Shown here one piece after another: positions 48,265 to 60,942 of a stretch of 64,000 nt of DNA. Within the stretch, counting starts at the first letter, position 1. Each line of letters begins with the position of its first letter. The stretch spans positions 248,001-312,000 of the forward strand of contig JBBPUQ010000004.1 in NCBI GenBank assembly GCA_038501195.1, given 5' to 3'. The notes beneath the pieces are model-generated. The model saw nothing but the letters and a program-made list of their open reading frames with translations, did no database searches and was not told the DNA's origin. The stretch comes from Nemania diffusa (lineage: Eukaryota; Ascomycota; Sordariomycetes; Xylariales; Xylariaceae). The position numbers and the translations under genes were made by a program.

Positions 48265-48704
48265 TGATTTCCCTTACCTTCAACTAAACGTAACACGGCC
48301 TATCTATGTAGTTAAGGGAGAAACAGGGCTCCCGCCTCAGCAACATCGAATGTTGTGCAACTTCATGTCTCAATCAGAGCAAACTTCCGCAACATCGGCC
48401 CCTTGAGCGAACCTCGATCGAGTCAACGGGGAGAGTATAAGCGGGACCGACCCTTCAAAACTTCTAGGGCAAAGGCGCTTACCAAACTCATACCACGTGC
48501 CATCCCGATTCCCTGGGCTACAAGGGCTTCCAGCAAACAACTTCTACACCCAAGGTAAGACTAGGATATCAAGAGCTCCGCCTGCCCCATTCCGGCTTAA
48601 ATTACAACCGTTTCAGAACACGATCTACCGGAACCCACCTACATACGCCTCAAATACTTCCTACATATACCACATCCCCACTTAGTTTACCTCGAACTAG
48701 CCAC

Positions 48705-48805
48705 TTATTTAGCCACACTTAACCACACTTTGCTCCTTTTAAAATTCTATAGTTTATTTACCACTTTCCTCCCTACTACTTCACTTACCACTTTATTTAC
48801 CCCTT
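48705..48805 (+). repeat. imperfect ACTT-ACCACTTTATTTACC repeats
   Basis: Several degenerate copies of a pyrimidine-rich CACTTTATTTACC/CTACTTCACTTA unit in tandem. Confidence 0.6.
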
Positions 48806-50995
48806 TATTTACTACTTCACTTATCCAAGATAATAACGCCTTTGGACCTAGGCAGGAGAGGTGAGGTGTTAACACTTAAGTACAAGTCTTTAAAAATAAC
48901 AAGTCAAATCGATCCATCAAAAGCATACAATATACCATATGATTTACACCAAAATTGTTGTATCTCTGTTTTTTTTGACGTATCGATTATTACAATGCAA
49001 AAAACTTTAATATTTTCAAATTTTTACTATAAAATAAAAATTTTCAATGATTCAAACTACTCTATTCTGTTTTATTTTAATAAAAACCTCACCTATTTAT
49101 ACCTAAGTCATATCAGGATCCAGGAACTAGGACCCACTAGAGTACTGGCACACAGTCGGCTATATTGTACGTATTATTCTAGCCCATGCATCACAGGAGA
49201 TTATCCTCTCCTTCGAGCTTTAGTCTGGTATGATAGTTCCACTCAAGAGATATATTCTGAATACTACTTTCTGTATTGTACCTGACCTAAAGATCTTCTC
49301 GCTCTGTGACACGTCAGCAGTGTTTCTGCCTAGCCCCAAGGGCGTTATTAGCCTGGACAATCACCTACTGCTTTACCTCCGATTTCGCGTATAATTTCTT
49401 TTGTTCAAGAATAGGGAAGTAAATTAGTTCAAATAAGTACCTAGGTAGTTGCTACACAGCGGTACTTGTAGGTTTGATGGCCAATAAAGTAAAGTGTGGG
49501 GTATGGCACATGTAGGAAGTATTCGAGGCGTATGCAGGTGGGCTCATCTACCGATGGGATGTCAAACAGACTCTCTTGGGATACTTATACGAAGTGACCT
49601 GGGCACATGATTCTTGGCAGGCTCTAATACACAGAGACACCACGTGGAGTAGTACGAATGTGAGTAGCTGGGGCGAAAGACAGTCGTGGATGAGACCTGT
49701 CCGTCACCGCCGTCGATCGAAGAGCTGTTTCGTCTCTCCTGTCGGTTTTCCTCGGCCCTGAGCACAATGGCGAGCTCAAGAATACTCGAACCCCGCCATA
49801 TTGATCCCACCATCGCTTTATTGGTGTATTCAAGCAAGGCTTCAAGACATCCACGACATCGTCATACGGCTCGCCACGCCGTTCTTGCAGCTGTCGAGGG
49901 ATGTCGTAATGTAGGTAACGAGTTAGTACATGTTACACATCTAAAGCCAAAGCCTGATAGAGTTTCTATTGGGCTACTTCTAAAAGTGGTAGTGGACAGG
50001 GTTCTCTTAATCTCGTATAGTGTGAAGTAGACTACCATTTGTTCTTATCAGAAAATTATATTGCTCGCGCGCTTACACACCTGTCTCATCCTAATATACT
50101 TATATGAAAAAGACATGCCTCAATGTACCAATGAGTAAGTTCAAGGTTTTTAATCTTGTAGATCTGGAAGAATTCGAATAACAGCAGACCAACAGCTCTC
50201 ATATAGAGCTTCCATTGTTGTTCATGTAGTCAGGGTAGGTCCCGTTCACCTGACTTGGCCTTTGGTTGTCTCATATATAGCCGTAGAGTCTCTTGTCATA
50301 CAGCAGGTGAACACACGTTGAGATTACCTAAAACGCTATTAGTAGCTTTAAAGCTTGCCACAACCACACTTTTAGTTCTTGTAATCCAGGATATATGCCG
50401 ATCCCCCTGTCTGGAGGGTAGTTTGAAGATCAGCACAGGACATTTTCTAGCACTGAGGGGAGAATACTTGTTATCTGGTTGAAGTGTGGCATGAAAAGCA
50501 AGTACTCTCGAGTCTTATCACCGAAGTGTTTGTACTCGATCTGACTCTTTCCTTCAGCACTGAAATTCACAACACGTCACAGCACACCGGCTCGGCGTTG
50601 CCAATCTCTCTGGACCAGGCCTTACAACACGGGGTACCCGAGATCAGGGAGGAGTGTTGAGACATCCATGATAGGAGCACAAGCTCGGCTTCGAGCCACA
50701 AATCGTAATGCTTGGCGTCGACAAGTTTGAAAATACAAGGCATTAGGGCTGTTGTGTCTGAATCGGCAACAAGCACACAAGTTCTGTTTCCATAGGCCAA
50801 AGGTTCAGTGCCAAGCTATGATTCAGTTCCTTCTTCATTAAATTTGCCTTCTTAAACCAGACAGACCCACGTTTTCCAACCCCACGATCCTATTTAATTG
50901 TTTGTTAACTCTTCCAGACTTCCCATTTCTCTCTTCACCCTCTACCTACCGTTTCATTTCTCGTTTACCCTCTAGACAGCATTACAATTACACCA

Positions 50996-51018
50996 AAAAC
51001 CGGTGTTTAAAACCGGTG
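50996..51018 (+). promoter_or_regulatory. direct repeat AAAACCGGTG upstream of the PKS
   Basis: Two perfect copies of AAAACCGGTG, at 50996-51005 and 51009-51018, start 13 nt apart and end 66 nt before the PKS ATG. Each contains the palindrome ACCGGT, and CCGG carries the CGG half-site typical of Zn(II)2Cys6 regulators. It could be a regulatory site or part of the 5' UTR. Confidence 0.4.
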
Positions 51019-51084
51019 GGTTGAACATCCTATCATCACCTCAACCATCATCTCTTCTCTCCATCTCACCTATGCCATCTCAAA

Positions 51085-54000
51085 ATGGAGTGCGTCTTAA
51101 ATCCTCCGGAACCAATCGCCATCGTAGGAAGCAGTTGTCGCTTTCCGGGTGATGTGGCTTCGCCTTCAGCACTCTTTGATCTTCTCTGCAAGCCTCATGA
51201 CCTCTCACGCGAGGTCCCGTCGGACCGGTTTAGTGCCAAGGGTTTCTACCACAAAGACGGCAAGTACCACGGCACGACAAATTCCATCAAGGCATACTGG
51301 CTGAACGAGCACCCTCGTTTCTTCGACGCAGCTTTCTTCAGCATCAATCCGAGAGAGGCCGAAGCACTGGACCCACAGCAACGCCTCTTGCTCGAGGTCG
51401 TATTCGAAGCCATGGAGGCGGCCGGATTCCCGACTGACCGGTACAGCGGTGAGGAGATCGGTGCCTTTTCGGGCTGCATGACGCAGGATTACGAGACTCT
51501 CTCGGCACGAGACGAACTTGCCGCCTCGCCGCATTTCGTGGTAGGTAACTCACGTGCCATCATGTCCAACAGGCTTTCTCATTTCTTCGACTTTCGAGGC
51601 CCGTCTATGAGCATCGACACGGCATGCAGTTCCAGTCTTGTGGCGTTGGATACGGCCGTGCAGAATCTGCGGTCAAACAAGTGTACCATAGCGTGCGTGA
51701 CAGGCGCGAATTTGATGTACACACCGGACCAGTTCATTGTTGAGTCTACTCTCGGCATGCTGAGCCCTTCGGGGAAGTGCCATATGTGGGATACCAGAGC
51801 AGATGGCTACGCCCGCGGCGAAGGTATTGCAGCTATAATCGTTAAACGACTCTCTCGGGCCATCGCAGATGGCGATAGAATTGAGGGCGTTATTCGCGAC
51901 GTAGGCGTCAACGCTGATGGCAGGACCGCCCAACTTACAGAGCCAAATCCTTTAGCCCAAGCAGCACTCATTCGCAAGACTTACGAAAAATCCGGTCTCG
52001 ATCCCAGAAACCCTTCCCACCGATGCCAGTACTTCGAGGCACATGGGACAGGCACTCAAGCTGGCGACCCCCGGGAAGCCAAGGCCATCCACGAAGCTTT
52101 CTTCGGTAGCTCTAATCCCGGCCAAGACGATGTAATAGATGAGTCGTCATCTTCCAGCCCTGACAAGAAGCTGCTAGTTGGCTCTATTAAGACGGTTATT
52201 GGACACACGGAGGCTGCCTCTGGCCTTGCGGGTCTGCTGAAGACGCTCTGGAGCATGAAGCATGGACTTATACCACCCAATCTGCATTTCGAGAATCTCA
52301 ACCCGGAGGTCAAACCACACTATATCCATCTCCAGATCCCGATAACCATAACGCCGTGGCCGGATCCGTCTCCCGGCGAGCCGCGGAGAGCCAGCGTGAA
52401 TTCATTCGGTTTCGGGGGCACTAATTCGCACGCCATCGTCGAGGCTTATACCCCTGAAGTTCATGGCGCGGTCTCAGCCACTCGGCCCCGGACCGCGTCT
52501 GTGAGAGCCACCGGAGTCTTGGCGACGCAGCCACATCCGAATGCGAATCCCAATTCCGATGCGGAGCTTACTCAGGCCAATCTAATCTCCAGCTCGCCCA
52601 TTTCTGGCCCCGTCCCTTTCCGCTTGCCCGTTGTCATCTCGGCCGCCTCTCCCAAATCCCTGCGAGACGTCGCCCAATCCTACAGAACATATATAGCGAA
52701 CGGCAACTTCGACATTCGCGAGCTAGCATGGCATCAGCACGCGCGCCGCTCGGATCTCCTGTACCGCGTCGCGTTTTCGGCGGGTACGACGGCGGAGGCG
52801 CTGGAGGCCTTGGACTCTCTCCTGCTCGAGAACGCGTCGAAAATCCCCGTCGAAAAGGGATTGCGCCTTAACACTACGAAGCCGACTCTGCGGATCTTGG
52901 GGATTTTCACGGGTCAGGGTGCACAATGGGCTACTATGTCCACTTCTCTCTTGCAGCACAACCACGTGTACCGTGACACCATCCGCAAATTGGATGCCAC
53001 CCTCAAGGCTTGCCCTCACCCGTGCCCCTGGACGTTGGAGGAGCAGCTGATAGCTAGTCAAGATGCATCGCGCATTCAGGAGGCGGCTGTGTCACAGCCC
53101 TTGTGCACGGCCTTGCAGATTGCGCTGGTCGACTTCCTGCGGAGCATTGGCATCGACTTCCACACCGTAATCGGACATTCGTCGGGGGAGATTGCCGCTG
53201 CGTACGCGGCCGGCAGACTTTCCGCAGAAGATGCCATTGTCGTCTCTTATTATCGCGGCATGGTCGCACATCTGGCCGGCGGCCCTAGTGGTCAAGCGGG
53301 TGGCATGGTGGCGACGAGCATGTCGGAAAGTGAAGCCGTCGCCTTTTGTCGCGATATTTTATTCCGCGGCCGTATACGTGTTGCAGCAAGTAATAGTCCG
53401 GCTAGCACTACTCTCTCGGGCGATCTCGAGTTTATCGACGTGGCTATCGGCGTATTGAATAACAGAAAGAAGGGCTCGAAAAAGCTGCGAGTGGACACAG
53501 CTTACCATTCAGTACACATGGCATGGCCTGCTTTTGATTACATTAAAGTGATGAAGGAATACGGGGTCTCACCTCTTCAAGGCAACGGAACCGTCTGGAT
53601 CTCGAGTGTAAAGGATCGTCCTCGAACCGAAGCTCAAGACCTGGACTGTCAATACTGGGCAGACAACATGGTCCATCAAGTGCAGTTCCGCGAGGCCGTA
53701 GAATACGCCCTCTCACAACCCGACAACCGCTTCGACTGTGCTATCGAGGTCGGTCCTCACCCTGCGCTCCAAGGTCCCTTCACGCAGACTGCCATTGCTC
53801 TCGGCCGTACCATTCCGTACTGCTGCCCTCTGAACAGAACGAAAGACGGTGACTTGCCTATTTCCGATTTCCTCGGTTTCATGTGGTCTAAATTCGGACC
53901 CGCGGCGATCAACATGGGCAGCTACATCGAACAGTCCCCCATGCCGGAGATACTCCTTTCACGTCTTGGTGACCTTCCGGCCTACCCCTTCGACCACTCT

Positions 54001-57000
54001 ATCGGCTACTGGCGAGATTCGCGCATTTCCCACGAGTATAACTTCAGGAAAGAGGCACCTCATGAGCTTCTAGGTATTCGGGGCCGCGAGAATACCATGC
54101 ATGAGATGAAGTGGCGAAACATCCTGAGACCGGACATGCTCCCATGGTTAGGACACCATAGTTTTCAAGACCAGCCACTGTTACCCGCTTCGGCCTATTG
54201 TATCATGGCCCTCGACGCGGCACGGTCCTCCCTCGCCGGCCGCCCAGCATCGTTGGTTGAACTTCTGGACGTCGAGATACTCAGCGGCATTGCCATCGAC
54301 ACCGACGGCCCCGGCGTCGAAACTCACTTCTGCCTCAATGTCTTGCCAAGTGAGGAAGGCAGTTCCACCGTCGATGCTCGCTTCTCCCTGTATTCGCGTC
54401 CGGCGCAGCAGGACGGCACGACAAAACTGAAGATGAACGCAACAGGCTCGTTACACATTGTTCTAGACGAGCCTTCGATGCGTGTCTTACCTTCGAGGCA
54501 CGTCTCTCTGTCTGAAACATTCAGCGCCGACCCCGACGCTTTCTACGACATGATGAAGGCCGCCGGCCTGACTTACACTGGTCCCTTCAGGGCCCTCACT
54601 TCGATCCAGCGGCGCTTTGGTTACTGCAGTGCGACGCTCGCCCGCGTCCATCCCGACGAGACCACTGAGCTGAAAATCAGCCCTGCCACTCTCGACGCTT
54701 GTTTTCAGTCGGCCTTTCTGTCTTATGCGTCTCCAGGCGATAGGTAAGTCGAACGAACATGTCACACAAGGTTGTATTTTGATGAGCTATGCTGACGTTT
54801 AACCAGGTCACTCTGGACCTCCTTCCTGCCAACAAGAATTAGCAAAATCCAGTTTAATCTAGCCGCACTGGAGGGTGAAGACGCGGGCGACCCGAAGGCT
54901 GTGCTGACTGCCGACACACACCTAGCTGCTTGTACACCCCCAACCGAGGCGTCTACCGCCTCCATATCCGTTGATATCGCCATCTACAATGAAGCTGGCG
55001 AACCAGAGATCCAAGTCGAAGAACTTGTCGTCCGTGCCTTGGCCAACACTCGCCCGAAGGATGACGTAGACCTATACCTTCATACTGTGCTAGACGTTGA
55101 TCCGACTGATGAGATTGTCCATTTTGGCGACGGTATTGCAGGGGGTGATGATGCCCTTTTGGCCGAGAGCTGTCGCCGAATCGCTTTTTTCTATCTTGAT
55201 AATCAACTCGTCCCTGGCATTGATATGCGTAATGGAGATGATATCGAGTCTTCGACAAAACAACCCCGTCATGCCGTGATAGAGGATTACGAGACGACTA
55301 AGACAGGACAATGGGGCGAAACTCAAGAGAGTATCGACACTATGATTCTCAAGTCGACCCATGCCGACTACTTGAATTCCATTCAGAGCGCAGGCAAAGT
55401 AGATCCAGTCGAACTCCATAAACGGCTATCGTTCATCGAGGAGGAGGCGCGACAAGTTGTCCTCTTCCGAAACCACGTCGGCCGCATCATGAAGCAGATC
55501 ACTCATCGATATCCCTGGATGAATATTCTCGACCTCGCCACGGAGCAAACCGGACTGACTCGGACCATACTTGCTGCTATTGGGGACTCCTTCCAGTCTT
55601 TCATTGTGAACGAGAGTCAGGATGCAACGATTCAATCCGTCGAGGGCGTTCGAGGACAGGTTATCGACCTCGACAAGAATCTGGGAGAGCAACTCGGGCT
55701 CGACGGGTCATTAGATCTCGTAATTCTCCCAACTACGCTATTAGACAACGATGACCCTGCTGGGGTTCTGAAGAATATCGGCGAGGTTATGAAATCGGGA
55801 GGTTTCTTGGTGCTAATAGATCCATACACCACTACACTTGACGCCCAATCGAGCAAACCTTTTGGTGACAGGACCAGACGGCCCCTGACTCCACCCCTCT
55901 GGCAGGACGCCCTCGATAATTGCGATTTTGCCCATCAAGCTCGGAACTCGGACCAGTTCCATTTAGGTGGCTCCATTGCTGTGCGCCAGTTCCTTGGATC
56001 TGGCATTTCGCCACAAATCGAGGATCATGGTATCATCACCGACAAGCTACTCTTGCTTCAAGGCCCTCCTGGCACAGGCGACGATAAGCTGGTTACTATT
56101 CTCCAAGCTCAGCTCTCCACCTCCTGTAACGACATTATTCATCGCTCACTTGACGATGCTAATACGGAGGAGCTGGAGGCTTGCTCGGCCGCAATCATGC
56201 TAGCCGACCTCGACGAGCCGCTGATGTCGAACATGACAGAGCACAGAATCAACCAACTCCGCACTCTCCTGCGACCAACCCTCACCATGCTCTGGCTGAC
56301 CCGCGATTCTCGAAGCAACAACCCAGACCACGCAGCCAGCTTCGGCTTCCTGCGCACCATGGCGGCAGAAATGCCTGCCCTAAAGCTGCAAGTGCTTGAC
56401 CTCGACACAAGCGAGGCCAAATCGCCAGCCAAAACCATTGCCTCGGCCTTTTCCCGGCTCGTTCTTTCCGACAAGGACGCCAACGCCCACTCGATGTGGA
56501 CGTTCGAGCCCGAGATCCACATCGAGGCCGGCCGCCGCCTCATCCCGCGCGTCATGCCGTGGAAGGCCGGCAACGACCGCGCCAACGCCCTGCGCCGCGT
56601 CGTCGCGCGATCCGTCAACACGCTCCAGCACTGCGTCGAGATCCGACCCGAGCGCGACGCGCGCGACGCGCTCCGCTTCAGGCTCAGGGACACCGAGCAG
56701 GCGATCTGCGAGCCGCCCAGGGGCCACGTGATGATCCGCGTGGACTACAGCTCCGCGTGCCCAATCAAGCTGGGCGAGGACGCGTGCGGCTACGTGTGCG
56801 TGGGCCGGGAGTGGAAGACGGGCGAGCGGATGGTGGCTTTGTCTGGCACGAATTCGTCGTACGTCACTTGCTTGTCTGCGCATGCTATCGCTTTGCAGAG
56901 GGACGCGCCGCCGAGCTTGGTGGTGCTTTATCGGCTTGTTCGGTGCATTGCGGCGCTGGCGAGCGTGTCGGCCGCCTCTTATAACGATCGTATCATCTTC

Positions 57001-59005
57001 GTCGACCCTGATGTCGAGTTTGCGAAATGGGTGGTCGATATCGCGGCGCCGGGACCGATTGGGAGACAAAGGGTTATTATCGTGGAAACGTACGGCGATG
57101 AAGAGACTAGTAAGTTGCCCCTTTTCCTCTTCCCCCTTTTCTCGCTTTTGCCCCTTTTTCCTCCCAATGTCGATAATTTCATATTTCTCCGCATATGTGC
57201 CAGTCCAGTAAAAGTAAAGAGGACTAACTTGCTCACAGCCCAATCACGATTCGCCAACATCGTATCTAGCGATAAAGACCGCTATAAGTGGCTTTTCCTC
57301 CACACACGAGCCTCGACGAGAGATGTGAAGCAAGCCTTCTCACGAGGTCGCATCGTCTTCAACTTCCTGCCTGAAGACCACGAGCTCTCCCAGAGAATCA
57401 CGACGTCGGTGCCACGCGGATGCGCCGTTTACCCCGGGCTCACCAATTTCGACGCAGAAACCTGCATGCGCAAGAAAGACTATCCCGTGATCAAGATAGT
57501 CTGGGAGCGGGCAATGACCTTGTCTATGCAAAGCCCACAGCCAGCTTCCCAATGCCCTGACCCCATCGCCACCGTCTCCCTAAACGAGCTAAACTCGCAG
57601 CCAGTCAGCAACCAGCCCTTCACCATCATCAACTGGAAGACAGACCGCGACGCCATGCAGTCCATCGCCCACACCATCACCGAACAGCTCTTCTCCCCCG
57701 ACAAGACGTACTACCTCTTCGGCATCACGCGCGACTTCGGCCACAGCCTCTGCCGCCTCTTCGTATCGCGCGGCGCGCGCCACATCGTGCTCGCCAGCCG
57801 GAGCTCTTCAGCCACCCCACAATGGGTCACCGAGCTCGAGACCGCCTATGACGCTACCATCCGCATGGCCTGCGCAGACGTGACAAGCATCACCAGCCTA
57901 CGCGCCCTGAAGCTCGAAACAGCCAAGACGATGCCCGCGCCCGGCGGCGTCGTAAACGGCGCCATGGTCCTCGAGGACATCTCCTTCGCCCAAATGACCG
58001 CCTCCATCTGGTCGCGCGTCCTGGCCCCCAAAACGACCGGCTCAGCGAACCTCGCAACTGTATTCAGCGAGCGGGGCCTGGACTTCTTCATCATGACGTC
58101 CTCCTTCGCCGCCATAGGCGGGCACGCGGGCCAGTCCAACTACGCGGCCGCGAACATGTACATGAACGGGCTCGCCGCGGCGCGGCGGCAGCAGGGCCTC
58201 GCGGGCTCCGCGCTGAACATCGGGGTCATCTACGGCCTGGGCTTCCTGCACCGCGAGAGGGGGGACCTGTACAAGGGGCTCGAGAGGGAGGGGTACCCGC
58301 CCGTTTCGGAGCATGATCTGCACCATATGTTCCTCGAGGCCATTGTTGCTGGCAGGCCGGCGGCGGAAGGCGGGGGCGGCGGGGGCCCGCTCGATATCAC
58401 GACGGGGTTGCGGCGGTTTAGACGGGGGTTGGAGAATCCGCTGCACTGGCACGTGGATCCGCGGTTCGGACACTTTGCTGTGCGCGCGCGTGCCGCCGAC
58501 GAAGGGGAAGCCAATGACGTGGGCGCTGCGCGGAAGAGTCTTCTGGAAGAGCTCGCCGGGCTTGAGGAGAAGGATGCCGTGGCGGACGTCATCGTCGCCG
58601 CGTTCGTGCAGAGACTGCAGACGCTCCTGGGCCTGCCCGAGGGGTCGATCGATCAGCACAGCAGCGTGACGGACTTGGGGCTCGACTCTATCAGCGCCGC
58701 TGAGATCCGTGGCTGGTTCATGAAGAATCTAGGCAACCAGTTTGCTGTTATTAAGATCTTGAATGCGCCTAGCATTAAGAAGTGTAAGTTTTTCTTCGCC
58801 CCCTTTTTTTTTTCTACCGCCTTGCCTTTCGGTTAGGTTTTCGCCTAATCCTTTCTTTTTTTTTATCTTCTTTCATGTCATATACCTCAGGTCATCCTCA
58901 TCTCAGTGTGCTTGTACTAACCCAAGTTCAATAGTGTGCATGGACTCAGCAGAGCAATATCTCACAGCCCGTGCTGAGACAAAGGATGCCAGCGCCTCTG
59001 AGTAA
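51085..59005 (+). CDS. highly reducing type I polyketide synthase, KS-AT-DH-(cMT)-KR-ACP
   Basis: Four exons, 51085-54743, 54807-57109, 57239-58783 and 58935-59005, join to 2525 residues. KS has Cys181 (DTACSSS), His320 (EAHGTGT) and His374 (GHTEAASG). AT has GQGAQW and Ser699 (GHSSGE). DH has His1025 in HSFQDQPLLP, with Asp in place of the usual Gly, and Asp1204 in LDACFQS. A methyltransferase-like region (about 1400-1560) has lost its SAM motif: DLATEQTG stands where EIGAGTGG is expected. No enoylreductase is present, only an ER/structural-KR remnant. KR has GITRDFG at about 2149, Ser2276 and Tyr2289 in GQSNYAAAN. ACP has Ser2471 in LGLDSI. The last exon adds a short Cys- and acid-containing tail; there is no NRPS, reductase or thioesterase. 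It should build a polyene-type chain with dehydrations but without methylation or enoyl reduction, unless a trans-ER helps. Product unknown. Confidence 0.93.
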
Positions 59006-60942
59006 AAAGGAGGGCTTACACAAAAATACTATTACATTTGCGTTGCTTTAGGCCCATTACATTTGCGCTGCTTTAGGCTCTAACTAGGCCTTCTAACGAG
59101 ATACGAGAGTAAACTAGAATCGGAATGGGAAAAAAAAAATACGAGATGGGATGGAACGATGAATGGGGTCTACGTTTAGAGGATTCTAGACTTAGATATT
59201 AGATCGCTCAGGCTCTTCTCTTCACTTGTGTTCTAGAGGCTTTAAGTAGGTAGCAATCAACCTTCAGATTAAAGCTTACCACGCGTGTTGTGATTACTGT
59301 GATTGAGTCAGCTTAGGTTCCCCAAAAAAGGGAGGAAAGGGGAGGAAAGGCAGGAAGGCAAGGGAGAACTAACATAGGGTCTATAAATGCAAGTTATTAA
59401 ATGCATTTCTTTATCGTAGATACTAATCCACGGCTTTAAATCTCCGAGTTAGAGGAAGACGTTGCTAACACTTCCTCAAGTATCAACATCAAGACTCTCT
59501 CACCCTCAATAACGAACCAACTAGAGTAAAAACGAACTCTTCAGTCTTGGAATAGTTGCTTATGCTATACGGTCTAGTTACCTACTTACTAGCCAAGTAA
59601 ATATTGTGAAGTCTTATGGTAGCATGGCATTACCCGGTTGCAAAGCCTAACCAATCCCGTATTACATACAAATCACCCAAGCACGCGCATAAGTACTAAT
59701 AGTAGTAAATAGCATCCATCAAGTCAAGCAACACGTAAGATCGGTCCAAAACCAGTAAAGTGCGAAGTATGTTTGCCGTAACTGGAACTGCATTAAATCC
59801 GTTCTTCTGAACAGACTCCTTTCCCCCCATCTACCAACCAGGGATGTTTTTTTTCTCACTCTATATCACCAGTATAATGCAATATACAGAAACCCGAGGT
59901 TCAGATGACCTATACCACCCCTCCATAACACTACATTATCATCACGCACATATAAAACCGACAATGTGTAATAGGATGCATGCTCCGTAACCAATAGGTA
60001 AGAAAACGGGCAGGTAGGTAATCCATCCCACAGACACCCCCTCCCCCTCTCAAGGGACTTCCCCAGCCCGTTCCGCGTCCCTGTCCATCCATTTCAGATT
60101 TTCAACCGAACCTGAACACCACGCTCTGAAGCAACCCAGTCTAGGTTTCATGCCCTGGCCACCGCAACGCCGCGCCGCCGCCCATGAGTATTTCCCGATC
60201 CCTATAATAACGCCGTCCCCATATTTGTGTACTCATCGATTGTGATTACGGCGAGTCCACCACCCGTGGACTCCCCAATAGATAGACCCCGCGAGGAGAA
60301 ACGCCGTTGCCGGTGTGATCCCCCTTGCGTCTGAGCTGCCAAGGGGAGCAGCCGGGGCCGCTGGATAACTGCCATGACAACCGTAGCGGCGTGGAAGTAC
60401 GCCCCGTAGACTGCGGCTGGTAAGATGTCCGGTGACATCGCTCATCAGCCTGCTAGCACGAGGCGCGTTGAACGTTCATTTATACAGATCTCTCGCCGCC
60501 TACCTGCCCCCTTTCCGCCCCCACAGACCGGATCGCGGGTCCATTGCAGTTGGGGCGTAGGGAGGCAGGGAGTAGGTAGGTAGTTAAACAAACGTAACCT
60601 CACAACCGTGCCCATTCAACACCTTTTTTTTTCTGATTTGATTGCAGTAAGTTTGGTTTTTTTTTTGGTTTTCGAGTAAGGATGAGGGTTGATCGAGGGA
60701 TTGGTTGTGGGTCGCTGGACCATATCGGTATACGATTATACGATATATGCCCAGAGAAAAGCAAATGCGAAGTACGAAAATCGGAAAAGCACGGCCGCGG
60801 CGGAACGGAAGGAAAATTGTTTAGACAGTGGGGAGGGAAAAGGGGGAAGTGGGAGCGGTAGAGTGAACATGTAGCGAGAGTGTCCACGATAGCTCCTAAT
60901 ACACGATGCATAGTCGTTGTGACAATCATCATGCGACAAGAA
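59006..60942. other. convergent 3' region between the PKS and the zinc-finger gene
   Basis: No gene supported. It holds both 3' flanks, a 25-nt tandem duplication just after the PKS stop, and several poly-T/poly-A tracts (about 59131, 59849, 60624, 60660). Short frames at 60202-60445 have no family features. Confidence 0.55.
59031..59078 (+). repeat. tandem duplication in the PKS 3' UTR
   Basis: Two copies of ATTACATTTGCG-Y-TGCTTTAGGC (first 59031-59053, second 59056-59078) differ by one base and lie 26 nt after the PKS stop codon. Confidence 0.85.

Larger units (their letters stand above)
48265..51084. other. gene-poor, partly AT-rich region upstream of the PKS
   Basis: AT-rich especially at 48.7-49.3 kb, with CACTTTATTTAC-like imperfect repeats at about 48705-48805. 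The 147-residue plus-strand frame at 48842-49285 has AT-driven composition (Ile, Tyr, Phe, Asn) and no family features. A frame at 49686-50030 contains ordinary-looking peptide near its start but no recognised domain. The last 200 nt are the PKS promoter and leader. Confidence 0.5.

Noticed and set aside
48705..48805. Telomere-like or CRISPR-like array
   Set aside because: The units are degenerate and pyrimidine-rich with no regular spacer structure; a fungal microsatellite-like repeat is sufficient.
48842..49285. 147-residue plus-strand frame in AT-rich DNA
   Set aside because: Amino-acid content follows AT-rich composition; no start context, motif or splice partner.
56380..57243. 287-residue minus-strand frame inside the PKS
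   Set aside because: Antisense to GC-rich PKS sequence, Arg/Ala/Val-rich, no family.
51085..59005. PKS-NRPS hybrid
   Set aside because: The sequence ends after the ACP with a short tail and a stop; no condensation domain follows in any frame.
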